A stretch of DNA of 64,000 nucleotides from Salinicola salarius. Its GTDB lineage: Bacteria; Pseudomonadota; Gammaproteobacteria; Pseudomonadales; Halomonadaceae. Positions 17,935 to 26,886 of this stretch are shown piece by piece. Numbering within the stretch: position 1 is the first letter of the stretch; each line of letters begins with the position of its first letter. The translations under genes were made by a program, and so were the position numbers. The stretch lies in assembly GCF_003206135.1 (NCBI RefSeq), contig NZ_PZJT01000024.1, positions 1 to 64,000 on the forward strand, read 5' to 3'. The notes under the pieces are model-generated. The model made no database searches. It was not told the origin of the DNA and was given only the letters and a program-made list of their open reading frames with translations.

Positions 17935-18044
17935 TAGTTCGTTTGGTGGCCAGATGGTTAACCCGCGAATGTTTTTATTCAATACGACGTTTGTCTAGTT
18001 TCGGTAAAAGTGTTGTCTAGAACGAACGAAAGGAAGGAAAGCTG

Positions 18045-18950
18045 ATGCAGGAAGATTCTTTGCAAGCCGTCGTAGTGGGAGCCGGTACGATGGGGGCTAC
18101 CTTGGCCAAACTTATGGCGGTGCATGGCGTCAAAGTCACCGTGGTAGATACCAATCCGCAAGTTCTGGAAACTAGCCGTTTGCGCATGGGGGCGAATGCT
18201 GCCGCTGTTAGCTTCACCACGGAATTGAAGGTGAAGAAGAACCCCGATTTCGTGATCGAGAGCGTGACCGAGAATGTGACGGTCAAGCAGAAGGTATTGG
18301 CACAAATTGAGGACGGTGTAGCTGAATCCACCGTCATCATGACCAATACTTCAGGTATTCCGATCGACGATATCAGCAGCGCCATGCGTATTCCGCAGCG
18401 GTTCGTGGGAACGCACTTCTTTAACCCGGCGGACATCGTTCCTGTCGTGGAAGTGGTCCCCGGCAGTCATACCGAGGCGCCGGTCGTAGAGCAGACTTGC
18501 CGTTGGCTGAGGCGGCTGGGTAAACGGCCTGCCGTGTTGAACACTTGCGTGCCCGGTTTTGTTGCCAACCGGATCCAGCACGCGGTGATGCGCGAATGCC
18601 TCTCCTTGTTGGAGAAAGGGGTGGTGGAGACCGCAGCGCTAGACGATATCGTGCAATACTCTATTGGCATACGCATGGCGCTCAACGGCCCGTTATGTCA
18701 ACGCGATCTCAATGGGCTGGATACCCATCTGAATATCGCTCGTTACCTCTATCCAGATATTGATGCACGTCAGGAGCCTGCGGCTCTCCTCGAAGAGCAT
18801 GTTGCCCAAGGGCGCTTGGGAGCCAAGGTGGGGCGAGGCTTCTACTACTGGACCGATGAATCGCGTGCGCGACACCAGGCTCAGGAGCGGAAAAGCCTGC
18901 AACGCATTATTGAAATAGCTACTCAACACTCAAGTGGAGGCGAACCATGA
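18045..18950 (+). CDS. 3-hydroxyacyl-CoA dehydrogenase family protein
   Basis: A 301-residue NAD-dependent dehydrogenase, the length of 3-hydroxybutyryl-CoA dehydrogenases. The Rossmann motif VVGAGTMGATLAKLMA is at about residue 9, then MTNTSGIPIDDI, FVGTHFFNPADIVPVVEVVP (family signature with the catalytic His) and PGFVANRIQHAVMRE in the C-terminal domain. The conserved C-terminal GLDTHLNIARYL and GAKVGRGFYYW are present. A strong AGGAAGGAAA ribosome-binding site precedes it. It overlaps the cyclase gene by ATGA. It diverges from the AtoE operon and likely oxidises a hydroxy acid or its CoA ester in the same pathway. Confidence 0.88.
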   Translation: MQEDSLQAVVVGAGTMGATLAKLMAVHGVKVTVVDTNPQVLETSRLRMGANAAAVSFTTELKVKKNPDFVIESVTENVTVKQKVLAQIEDGVAESTVIMTNTSGIPIDDISSAMRIPQRFVGTHFFNPADIVPVVEVVPGSHTEAPVVEQTCRWLRRLGKRPAVLNTCVPGFVANRIQHAVMRECLSLLEKGVVETAALDDIVQYSIGIRMALNGPLCQRDLNGLDTHLNIARYLYPDIDARQEPAALLEEHVAQGRLGAKVGRGFYYWTDESRARHQAQERKSLQRIIEIATQHSSGGEP

Positions 18951-19975
18951 ACCAGCCGCGCTGGATGAAGCGTCCCGAAGGTAGTAATTGGGGCGAGTTC
19001 GGCCCTGAAGATCAACTGGGGCGGGTCAACCTGATCGGGCCTGAACAAGTGCTCAAAGGCATCAAGGAAGTGCAAGAGGGAGTGACATTTTGCTTGTCGT
19101 TACCCTTGGATATCCCCGGAGGCAGTGTGCTAAACCCCCGTCGCTCGCCGCCAAAGCTGACTCCGACGGCTCTAGGTGACGACCAATATATAAACTTTCC
19201 CCTGGCCACTCAAAGCCCCACGCTTTGTGACGTTATCAGTGATGACCAAGTCCAGTTGTCTCTGCAGTACTCTACTCAGTGGGACTCCCTTGCCCATGTG
19301 GGGGCTCTGTTCGATGGAGATGACGATGGCACGCCGGAGCGCCGCTATTACAATGGCTACTTGGCAGAGCAGGATGTGCTCAATCTGAGCAGGGCATTGA
19401 ACCAGCGGCACGGCTCCTATGCCGAGCGTCTGGGGATCGAGACGCTGGCAGTGCATGGTATGCAGGGGCGGGCTGTGTTGGTGGACCTGGTACAGGTCTT
19501 CGGCACGGCCAGAACAGTGGTAGGGCACAGGAATTTGATGGGGGCGCTGGAGCAATTGGGCGTGGTAGTGGAACGCGGCGATATGCTGGTATTGCGAACT
19601 GGGTTCGCCGAAACGTTATTGGATATGCAGGGCATGCCGCAGCCTGACGTGCTGAAAAATACAGGGGCGGTACTCGATGGCAGCGATTCGGACCTGCTGA
19701 AGTGGATCACCGAGAGCGGCATCGCGGCGATCTGTGCAGATAACTATGCGGTGGAAGATTTGGATCGCGAACTGGAACCGGATTGTTGTTCCAAACTTCC
19801 ATTACATCATCACTGTCTTTTCAAGCTAGGCTTGCCGCTGGCAGAACTGTGGTATCTGAAAGACTTAGCGGAGTGGCTGCATAACCGCGAGCGAAACCGG
19901 TTCTTGCTAACGGCACCACCGCTGCGTCTACCGGGAGCCATTGGTTCACCTGTGACCCCGTTGGCAACCGTATAA
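18947..19975 (+). CDS. Cyclase family protein (putative metal-dependent hydrolase)
   Basis: A 342-residue protein of the kynurenine formamidase-like 'cyclase' family. The metal-site segment appears as TQWDSLAHVGALFDG near residue 107 rather than the HxGTHxDxPxH of true formamidases, as is usual for the long bacterial subgroup. A later conserved segment is GDMLVLRTG (residue 209) and ICADNYAVE. Family members hydrolyse amides, lactones or cyclic esters with a metal-bound water. It is coupled (ATGA) to the upstream dehydrogenase, and may open a lactone or ring in the pathway shared with CatC and YciI. Exact reaction unknown. Confidence 0.8.
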   Translation: MNQPRWMKRPEGSNWGEFGPEDQLGRVNLIGPEQVLKGIKEVQEGVTFCLSLPLDIPGGSVLNPRRSPPKLTPTALGDDQYINFPLATQSPTLCDVISDDQVQLSLQYSTQWDSLAHVGALFDGDDDGTPERRYYNGYLAEQDVLNLSRALNQRHGSYAERLGIETLAVHGMQGRAVLVDLVQVFGTARTVVGHRNLMGALEQLGVVVERGDMLVLRTGFAETLLDMQGMPQPDVLKNTGAVLDGSDSDLLKWITESGIAAICADNYAVEDLDRELEPDCCSKLPLHHHCLFKLGLPLAELWYLKDLAEWLHNRERNRFLLTAPPLRLPGAIGSPVTPLATV

Positions 19976-20636
19976 ATGGAATAGGACCCGTAACGAGGAA
20001 GCACCGACAAGAGTTTGTAGCGTATCGATCTGGGACGCGATACCGGTGCTGTCGCATACAGTTGCCATAAATATCAAAAATTTATCTGCTTATCATAGGC
20101 ATCATTGATGCCCAACCTGACGATCTTCAGGCAGTTGTTTTCAGGGCTGCGTCTGTCGTCGCTGCCTCGATTTCCCGATGTTGACGTGGCGCGAATGACG
20201 CAGCTACTCGACAGGGCGGCGGCACCGCATACGAATATGATATTGGGATCCCATCATTCGGACATCGGCAGGCGAGCAGCTGTGATCGGCATGAATGGGC
20301 CTGACCTTACTCTTTCTGATCTTAAATAGACGCTCTCGCTGATAAGCCTGTTTGTCAAAGGATGGGTAATGGGACTTACATTAGTGCCGGCATCTTTCTT
20401 CACTGACTGTATGACATGGCACTAGTGATTCGGGATGCTAAAACCACGTTACGCCTTTATACCTTGGTCGTAATTTATCCGTTTGAGGTAACAGCTGATA
20501 ATTTAACGACCTTAGTTAAGTTGTTGTTTTTTTAATGATTTTTGTTTCCTCTGATTATTTGATGAGGAGCTGCTAATCACTCTCTTCGTTTGACCAACCG
20601 ATGTCAAAGCGATAATATTGTTCGTATCACAAACCC
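19976..20636. other. Long intergenic stretch without a convincing gene
   Basis: About 660 bases. The only open frame is a 74-codon one at 20105-20329 without a ribosome-binding site or recognisable similarity, so I do not call it. Bases 20450-20570 are very A/T-rich. A half-site GTTCGTATCAC at 20620 precedes the full palindrome at 20637. It could hold decayed sequence or a promoter region for catIJ. Confidence 0.5.
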
Positions 20637-20655
20637 ATGTTCGCCTTGCGAACAT
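20637..20655. promoter_or_regulatory. Putative IclR-type operator, copy 3
   Basis: ATGTTCGCCTTGCGAACAT is an almost perfect palindrome (8-base arms, 3-base centre; GTTCG-N5-CGAAC in the notation of the other copies). It ends 19 bases before the catI start. Known PcaR/PcaU-type operators in beta-ketoadipate operons have the same GTTCG half-site, so control by an IclR protein fits. Confidence 0.6.
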
Positions 20656-20674
20656 TGTCGAGAGTCGAACTTAC

Positions 20675-21493
20675 ATGGCTGAATTTCTTTCTCTGCACGA
20701 CGCCGTCGCGCGTTATGTCGAAGATGGCGCGACCCTTGCCATGGAAGGGTTTACCCATCTGATTCCCTTTGCCGCTGGCCACGAGGTGATTCGCCAGAGG
20801 AAGCGTGATCTCACGCTGATCCGGATGACGCCGGATCTGCTCTATGACCAGATGATCGGTGCCGGTTGCGCCAAGCGCCTGATTTTTTCTTGGGGTGGGA
20901 ATCCTGGTGTCGGTTCGTTGCATCGGCTGCGCGATGCGGTCGAGAAGGGCTATCCCTATCCAGTCGAGATCTTCGAGCATAGTCACGCTGCCATGGCCTG
21001 CGCCTTCGAAGCTGGCGCTGCTGGGCTGCCCCTGGCGGTGTTGCGTGGTTATGTCGGTAGCGATCTGCCCAAGGTCAATTCACAGATCAAGTTCATCGAA
21101 TGTCCGTTCAGCGGGGAGCGTCTGGCGGCGGTGCCGTCGATCCGGCCTGACGTGGGCATCGTCCACGCTCAGCGCGCCGATCGACGAGGCAACGTGCTGG
21201 TCGAAGGAATTGTCGGTGTGCAGAAGGAAGTCGTGCTGGCAGCCGGTCGTAGCATTGTCACGGTCGAAGAGGTCGTCGATGATCTCGCCGCGGGTCCCAA
21301 CGCCTGCGTGATTCCGGCCTGGGCGATCGATGCTATCTCGGTGACCAAGCACGGAGCCTATCCATCCTATGCCCATGGTTACTATCCCCGCGACAACGCC
21401 TTCTACAAAGCTTGGGATGCCATCGCCCGTGACCGCGACGCTTTCGATGTGTGGCTTCAAGACAATGTCTTCACTCAGGGAGACGACACATGA
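20675..21493 (+). CDS. catI: 3-oxoadipate CoA-transferase subunit A (CatI type)
   Basis: The alpha subunit, 272 residues, of the CoA-transferase that activates 3-oxoadipate with succinyl-CoA. It is of the CatI/glutaconate-type rather than the shorter PcaI type: SLHDAVARYVEDGATLAMEGFTH at the N-terminus, IRMTPDLLYDQMIGAG, and the C-terminal VTVEEVVDDL, AWAIDAISVTKHGAYPS region. ATG 20675 is used because conservation starts there. It overlaps catJ by ATGA and is the first gene of catI-catJ-pcaF(-pcaD). Confidence 0.92.
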   Translation: MAEFLSLHDAVARYVEDGATLAMEGFTHLIPFAAGHEVIRQRKRDLTLIRMTPDLLYDQMIGAGCAKRLIFSWGGNPGVGSLHRLRDAVEKGYPYPVEIFEHSHAAMACAFEAGAAGLPLAVLRGYVGSDLPKVNSQIKFIECPFSGERLAAVPSIRPDVGIVHAQRADRRGNVLVEGIVGVQKEVVLAAGRSIVTVEEVVDDLAAGPNACVIPAWAIDAISVTKHGAYPSYAHGYYPRDNAFYKAWDAIARDRDAFDVWLQDNVFTQGDDT

Positions 21494-22299
21494 GTGACCG
21501 TTATACCGCTGCCGAGATGATGACCGTGACCGCGTCCCGAGCGCTGAGCAACGGCTCTACCTGTTTCGTGGGCATCGGCCTGCCCAGTGAGGCGGCCAAT
21601 CTCGCTCGCCTGACCCACGCACCGGAAGTCGTGCTGATCTACGAGTCCGGCACTTTGCAGACCAAGCCGGACGTATTGCCGCTTTCAATTGGTGATGGCG
21701 AGCTGTGCGAGACCGCGCTGACCACGGTCTCGGTGCCGGAGATGTTCCGCTACTGGCTGCAGGGCGGCCATGTCGATGTCGGTTTTCTCGGCACGGCGCA
21801 GATCGACCGTTACTGCAATCTCAACACTACTCTGATTGGCGACTACCGCGAGCCCAAGGTGCGCTTGCCGGGCGGTGGCGGAGCGCCGGAGATCGCAACC
21901 AATGCCCGCGAGGTGTTCATCACCGTAAAACACTCGACGCGCACCTTCGTCGAGGCGGTGGATTTTGTCACCACGGTCGGATTCGGGCGTGACGGGACTG
22001 CGCGTGACGGCGTGCCCAACATTGGCCGCGGTCCGACTCGTGTCATTACCGATCTATGTGTGATGAAGCCGGATGCTGAGACCAAGGATCTGGTGGTGAT
22101 CTCGTTGCATCCGGGCGTCACCCGCGAGCAGGTGCGGGAGGCGACCGGCTGGGAGATTCGCTTCGCCGAAGTTCTCGAGTCGACCCCGGAGCCGGATGAT
22201 AACGAATTGACGATCCTGCGCGAGCTCAAGGCGCGCACCGATCGCCACCACGCGGGTGGTCAGGCCGCCGATCAAACTGACAGAGGGAGCAAAGCATGA
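21490..22299 (+). CDS. catJ: 3-oxoadipate CoA-transferase subunit B (CatJ type)
   Basis: The beta subunit, 269 residues. It contains SRALSNGSTCFVGIGLPSEA at residue 13, the active-site Glu region LIYESGTLQTKP near 55, VDVGFLGTAQIDRYCNLN, and the glycine loop RLPGGGGAPEIA. Together with CatI it makes 3-oxoadipyl-CoA for the following thiolase. Its start overlaps the catI stop and its stop overlaps the pcaF start, both as ATGA, so the three are translated as a coupled set. Confidence 0.92.
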   Translation: MSDRYTAAEMMTVTASRALSNGSTCFVGIGLPSEAANLARLTHAPEVVLIYESGTLQTKPDVLPLSIGDGELCETALTTVSVPEMFRYWLQGGHVDVGFLGTAQIDRYCNLNTTLIGDYREPKVRLPGGGGAPEIATNAREVFITVKHSTRTFVEAVDFVTTVGFGRDGTARDGVPNIGRGPTRVITDLCVMKPDAETKDLVVISLHPGVTREQVREATGWEIRFAEVLESTPEPDDNELTILRELKARTDRHHAGGQAADQTDRGSKA

Positions 22300-23501
22300 A
22301 CGACGTCTTTCTATGTCGGCCGTTGCGCTCGCCGGTGGGCCGCTTTGGTGGCGCGCTCGCCAGTGTGCGTCCCGATGATCTCGCCGCGCGCTTGTTCGAA
22401 GCCGTTTTGGCCCAGCATCCACAGGTGGATCCAGAGGCGATCGATGACGTGATTCTGGGCTGTGCCAACCAAGCTGGAGAAGACAATCGCAGCGTGGCCC
22501 GTATGGCGGCGCTGCTGGCCGGCCTGCCGACTTCCGTGCCTGGCTCGACCAGCAATCGGCTGTGCGGCTCGAGCATGGATGCCATCGGTACGGCGGCGCG
22601 GGCGATCCGGGCTGGCGAAGCCGACCTGATCCTGACCGGCGGCGTCGAGTCGATGTCGCGGGCGCCCTACGTCATCGGCAAGGCGCAGTCGCCCTATTCG
22701 CGCAGTCAGCAGATGGAGGACACCACGATCGGCTGGCGTTTCGTCAATCCGCTGATGGATAAACGCTACGGCACTCACTCGATGCCGGAAACCGCCGAGA
22801 ACGTCGCTGAGCAGTTCGACATTTCGCGAGAGGATCAGGACCGCTACGCCTACCGTTCGCAGCAACTGACCAAAGCTGCCCAGGAGAGCGGACGGCTCGG
22901 CGACGGCATCGTGCCGATCGAGATACCTCGGCGTAAGCAGGAACCGATTATCTTTGATACCGATGAGCATCCACGCCCGGACACCACGCTGGAGAAGCTG
23001 TCCAGGTTGCCGACGCCGTTCCGTGAAAACGGCACCGTGACCGCCGGCAACGCTTCCGGCGTCAACGACGGTGCAGCGGCGATGTTCGTCGCCAGCCAGG
23101 CAGCCGTCGAGCGGTTCGGCTTGGAACCTGTCGCGCGCATTCACGGTATGGCCACGGCCGGTGTCGAGCCCCGGATCATGGGAATCGGCCCTGTGCCGGC
23201 AACGCGTAAGTTGCTCGGCAAGCTCGGCATGACCCTCGAGCAGATGGATGTGATCGAACTCAACGAGGCATTCGCCGCTCAGGTGCTCGCCTGCGCCCGC
23301 GAACTCGGTATTGACGATGATGACCCGAGGCTCAACCCCAACGGCGGCGCCATCGCGCTAGGGCACCCGTTGGGCATGTCCGGGGCGCGTATCGTCGCTT
23401 CTGCGGCCAATGAGTTGGTCCGTAATAATCAACGCTTCGCGCTTTGCACCATGTGCATTGGCGTTGGACAAGGGATCGCCATCGTCATCGAACGAGTGTG
23501 A
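22296..23501 (+). CDS. pcaF: 3-oxoadipyl-CoA thiolase
   Basis: A 401-residue thiolase that splits 3-oxoadipyl-CoA into succinyl-CoA and acetyl-CoA. The acyl-accepting Cys is in NRLCGSSMDAIGTAARAI near residue 90; the C-terminal signatures NPNGGAIALGHPLGMSGARI and CTMCIGVGQGIA carry the second Cys and His. The N-terminal RPLRSPVGRFGGALASVRPD is typical of PcaF. It is last of the ATGA-coupled trio, with pcaD 194 bases beyond. Confidence 0.93.
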   Translation: MNDVFLCRPLRSPVGRFGGALASVRPDDLAARLFEAVLAQHPQVDPEAIDDVILGCANQAGEDNRSVARMAALLAGLPTSVPGSTSNRLCGSSMDAIGTAARAIRAGEADLILTGGVESMSRAPYVIGKAQSPYSRSQQMEDTTIGWRFVNPLMDKRYGTHSMPETAENVAEQFDISREDQDRYAYRSQQLTKAAQESGRLGDGIVPIEIPRRKQEPIIFDTDEHPRPDTTLEKLSRLPTPFRENGTVTAGNASGVNDGAAAMFVASQAAVERFGLEPVARIHGMATAGVEPRIMGIGPVPATRKLLGKLGMTLEQMDVIELNEAFAAQVLACARELGIDDDDPRLNPNGGAIALGHPLGMSGARIVASAANELVRNNQRFALCTMCIGVGQGIAIVIERV

Positions 23502-23694
23502 TCGACGTCGAAACATTGCATGGATAAGGTATTTACGATAGAAGCGGTCACTCAATTTTCCGTACGCATTGTCCAAGCTATCTGCCCAGCGCATTCGTGC
23601 TGGCTGTAATACTTACCGCTATCGTGTCTGCCTTCGGCATTATGTGGAAACACTTTGCTTGACCGCACACACTGACTTCTCAAGGAACGTGACA

Positions 23695-24519
23695 ATGCCT
23701 TTTGCCAACATTGAAAAGCGTACCGTTGCTTACCGATTGCTAGGTGCCGAGGCCAACCCGCTAGTCGTTTTCGCTCACCCGCTCGGGATGACACAGACAG
23801 TATGGGACGAGATATTATCGCAACTGCTGCCGCATTATCGTGTGCTGACCTGGGATCTGCCGGGACACGGGGCTAGTCAGGCTTGGCCGACGGAGGGCGG
23901 CGCGATAACGCCGGCCGATCTGGCCGCTGAAGCGCTGGCGCTGGCCGATATCGCCGGTGCCGAACGCTTCCACTTCGTCGGCACCTCGATCGGTGGGGTG
24001 ATCGGCCAGCAACTGATCGCCGCGCATGGCGAACGTCTGCTGACCGCCACGTTGACCAACACCGGTGTGGTGATCGGAAACGCTGAATTGTGGAATACCC
24101 GAGCCGGCCGCGTGCGTACCGAAGGGCTCGCAGCCATGACAAGGGAGATCGTGCCTCGCTGGTTTGCGCCAGCCCGGATCGAAGCCGAACCGGCGCTGCA
24201 GGACGGATGGTGCGTTCAGATGGGACGCGGCGATGCCGAGTCCTACGCCCGGCTGTGTGAGATGCTGGGGCGGGACACGTTCACAGGACGCCTGCATGGC
24301 AAGCGTGTGTCTATCCTCTTGCTCGGTGGTCTTGAGGATGCGGCCACGCCGCCGGCCACGCTCGAGGCATTGGCGCAGGAGTGCGATCAGGCGCCGCTCG
24401 AGATCTTCGAAGGGGTGGCGCATGTGCCCTCTATCGAAGCGCCGGCACGCTTCGTCGCGGCACTTTTGAGGCACTGGGCAGGGCGTGATGATGTCGAAGG
24501 TCAGGACGTCAGCGAATAG
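23695..24519 (+). CDS. pcaD: 3-oxoadipate enol-lactonase
   Basis: A 274-residue alpha/beta hydrolase that opens 3-oxoadipate enol-lactone to 3-oxoadipate. Signatures: FAHPLGMTQTVWDE (oxyanion region) at residue 25, nucleophile in GTSIGGVIGQQL near 95, acid Asp in GGLEDAATPP and His in VAHVPSIEAPARF. ATG 23695 has AAGGAAC upstream; the frame is open earlier but not conserved. It acts directly downstream of CatC and upstream of CatIJ. Other ester hydrolases share this fold, but the context supports PcaD. Confidence 0.85.
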   Translation: MPFANIEKRTVAYRLLGAEANPLVVFAHPLGMTQTVWDEILSQLLPHYRVLTWDLPGHGASQAWPTEGGAITPADLAAEALALADIAGAERFHFVGTSIGGVIGQQLIAAHGERLLTATLTNTGVVIGNAELWNTRAGRVRTEGLAAMTREIVPRWFAPARIEAEPALQDGWCVQMGRGDAESYARLCEMLGRDTFTGRLHGKRVSILLLGGLEDAATPPATLEALAQECDQAPLEIFEGVAHVPSIEAPARFVAALLRHWAGRDDVEGQDVSE

Positions 24520-24922
24520 GGTATCGATCGCACGTCCGGTTTCGAAATTCTGAAAGCGGATATTGGATATGGTGGTGCACTTGGAATGCGCCACTGTCAT
24601 TCCTTTATTATTCGGCCGCTCTTACTAGCAGACGGGCATGCGGCTGGCCTGAGACATTTTATGGATAGGCGAGGCTGCCCTGTGAAACTTTGTCGTAGCG
24701 CATGGATTACAAAGGCTGAGTCGATGTGTCACTTGATGAAATGGCCCATTCTGCGCTATCAGCGATGGCTCGAGCGGCGAGCGCGTGATGCCGGTCAGGA
24801 GCCAATATCGTGGCTGTGATCAGCTCGGGCGGGGATAAAAATGTCCTGCAGTGTCGGTATCGCCAGCTAATCTGGACGGATGGCAATACGAGGGTGTTTT
24901 AAACACTATGGCGTGTCTCACG
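24520..24922. other. Intergenic stretch without a recognised gene
   Basis: About 400 bases between pcaD and the broken regulator. Short frames on the plus strand (24586-24819, 24851-25033) have no similarity I recognise and the second is antisense to the regulator pseudogene. I see no terminator or operator with confidence. Confidence 0.5.
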
Positions 24923-25457
24923 TCATGGGTAACGTCCCTTCGCTTGATTTTCTACCAGCTCCCGCAATATATCGTTGGTCATTTGCATCGCCGGGGTCAC
25001 AGGTTCACGACGACGGCTGCAGATGATCGGTGAGGTGATGTTGCGCTACGCTAGCCGTACATAGGTAACTTCGTCACGCTGCATGCGCATGACCTGCTCC
25101 GGCACCAGACTGAAACCAAGATCCGAGGCGACCAGACCGATTGCGGTCTATAGTTCGTTGGTTTCCTGAATGACCTTGACTTTCAAACCTCTGAGTCTGA
25201 ACAGGCTGAACACGGCATCGGCATAGCTTGGACGAGGCGATGCCGGATAGATGATCATTAGGATACTCGGCTAACTGAGCCAGTGTCGGGATGGTACCCA
25301 CCAAGGGATGATGTGCCGGCAATGCAGCGACGGTTGGCTCATCGAACAGTACCTTCTGCGCGATATCGGGATCGTCCAGACGTATACGGCCGAAACCGAT
25401 ATCGATTCTCCCCGCCTTGAGCGCCTGGACCTGATTGACGGTCGTCAATTCCAACAA
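24923..25457 (-). pseudogene. 3' part of a LysR-type regulator (CatR/BenM-like), decayed
   Basis: On the minus strand the effector-binding domain of a LysR regulator can be followed in pieces: LELTTVNQVQALKAGRIDIG, then GRIRLDDPDIAQKV and VAALPAHHPLV; a frame change near 25255; then IIYPASPRPSYADAVFSLFR, an amber codon in NEL-stop-TAIGL where relatives have Gln, FSLVPEQVMRMQRDEVTY, a second amber, and the tail MQMTNDILRELVENQ to a TGA at 24923. The DNA-binding N-terminus (over 100 residues) is gone; the fragment starts where the MHS transporter gene ends. CatR/BenM proteins control catechol and benzoate degradation, which fits the neighbouring pca/cat genes. Confidence 0.85.
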
Positions 25458-26733
25458 CAGCTACGGCAGAAACCAGACAGCCGGCGGCCAGATAGACGGC
25501 AACCGGGACCCAGCTGCCGTCGTAGAGGTCGACTAGAGCGGCGGCGATGAACGGAGTGAAGCCGCCGCCAACCACGCTGGCGACCTGATAGCCGACCCCG
25601 GCGCCGCTGTAACGATAGGCGGCGCCGAACAGCTCGGCGAAGATTGGCTGCTGCACGCTGACCACCATGTCGTGGGCGAGATTGGCCAGTGCTACGGCGA
25701 AGATCACGATCCACAGAATCGAGCCGGCCTGCAACGCCATGAAGAACGGAAAGGCGGCCAGCACGCCGACGATGGCGCCGGTGATATAGACGCGCCGACG
25801 CCCCAGCGTGTCGGCCAGCCAGGCGAACAGCGGGATGGTGACGCAGCTGATCGCGCCGACCAGCAGACCGATATGCAGAAACAGATCCCGCGACAGATCG
25901 AGATAGCCGGTGGAGTAGCTCAGCGCGAAGGTGGTCACGATATACATCGTGAACAGTTCGGCCAGGCGCATGGCGATGATCGTCACGAAGGCGCCGGGGT
26001 GGCGTTTGAGTGCTTCGAGTATCGGTGGTCTGACCGGCTTCCGGTCGTTGCGCTCGACCGCTTCGACGAACTCCGGCGACTCTTCGAGGCTCGAGCGGAT
26101 CTTCAGCGCAACCAGCACCAGCACCACGCTGAACAGAAACGGCAGGCGCCAGCCCCAGGCCGTGAAATCGGCGTCGCTCAATTCGTAGCTGAGCAGCGAG
26201 ACGCTACCGGTGGCCAGGATCAGGCCCACGCCGTAGCCCACCTGCACGCCGCTGGAGTAGAACGCGCGACGGCCAGGTGGTGCGCTTTCCACTGCCATCA
26301 GCGCCGCACCGCCCCATTCGCCGCCCACCGCGAAACCCTGGATCGCACGCAGCGTGACCAGCAGAATCGGTGCCCAGACGCCGATCTGCGCGTAGGTCGG
26401 CAGCAGCCCGATCAGTGCCGTCGCGCCACCCATGAGGATCACGGTCAGGATCAGCATGCGCTTGCGTCCCAGGCGATCGCCGAAGTGGCCGAAGACCAGG
26501 CCGCCCAGGGGGCGAAACAGAAAGCCGACGCCAAAGGTGGCCAGCGCGGCCAGCGTGCCGGCGGCGGGGCTGACGTTGGGGAAGAACTGCGAATTGAAGA
26601 CCAGCGCGGCGACGATGCCGTAGAGCAGAAAATCATACCAGTCGACGACGGCACCGACGAAGCTGCCGATGGCGGCGCGTTTGGCCTGGTTTGTCGACTG
26701 GGCGGGGGCGGTGGTCGCTGCGGTTACGCTCAT
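25339..26733 (-). CDS. MHS family major facilitator transporter with altered C-terminus
   Basis: A 464-residue 12-helix transporter of the metabolite:H+ symporter (ShiA/ProP/KgtP) type: GSFVGAVVDWYDFLLYGIVA at residue 20, FGHFGDRLGRKRML loop, IQGFAVGGEWGGAALMA, and the second-half loop LADTLGRRRVYI. It is complete through the last membrane segment (VPVAVYLAAGCLVSAVAVVG). After that, about 38 residues are encoded by the LysR remnant in a different frame, so the native tail is replaced. It may import an aromatic or dicarboxylic acid. ATG 26733 is chosen; an earlier ATG at 26883 lacks conservation. Confidence 0.82.
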   Translation of the reverse strand: MSVTAATTAPAQSTNQAKRAAIGSFVGAVVDWYDFLLYGIVAALVFNSQFFPNVSPAAGTLAALATFGVGFLFRPLGGLVFGHFGDRLGRKRMLILTVILMGGATALIGLLPTYAQIGVWAPILLVTLRAIQGFAVGGEWGGAALMAVESAPPGRRAFYSSGVQVGYGVGLILATGSVSLLSYELSDADFTAWGWRLPFLFSVVLVLVALKIRSSLEESPEFVEAVERNDRKPVRPPILEALKRHPGAFVTIIAMRLAELFTMYIVTTFALSYSTGYLDLSRDLFLHIGLLVGAISCVTIPLFAWLADTLGRRRVYITGAIVGVLAAFPFFMALQAGSILWIVIFAVALANLAHDMVVSVQQPIFAELFGAAYRYSGAGVGYQVASVVGGGFTPFIAAALVDLYDGSWVPVAVYLAAGCLVSAVAVVGIDDRQSGPGAQGGENRYRFRPYTSGRSRYRAEGTVR

Positions 26734-26886
26734 CCGGAACTCTCGGTCTTCGGTGTCTTGGCATCGAGGCGACTGCTTCGGTCGCTGTATCGATGTGGCG
26801 GCGCCGTATCTTACGGCATTGCGACGACGGGCACAGGGGCAATTCGGGAGCCGTCGCCATATCGGTATCGCCCATTCCGACATCCC

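Noticed and set aside
20105..20329. 74-codon open frame between the cyclase and catI
   Set aside because: No ribosome-binding site, no recognisable domain and isolated in a long gap.
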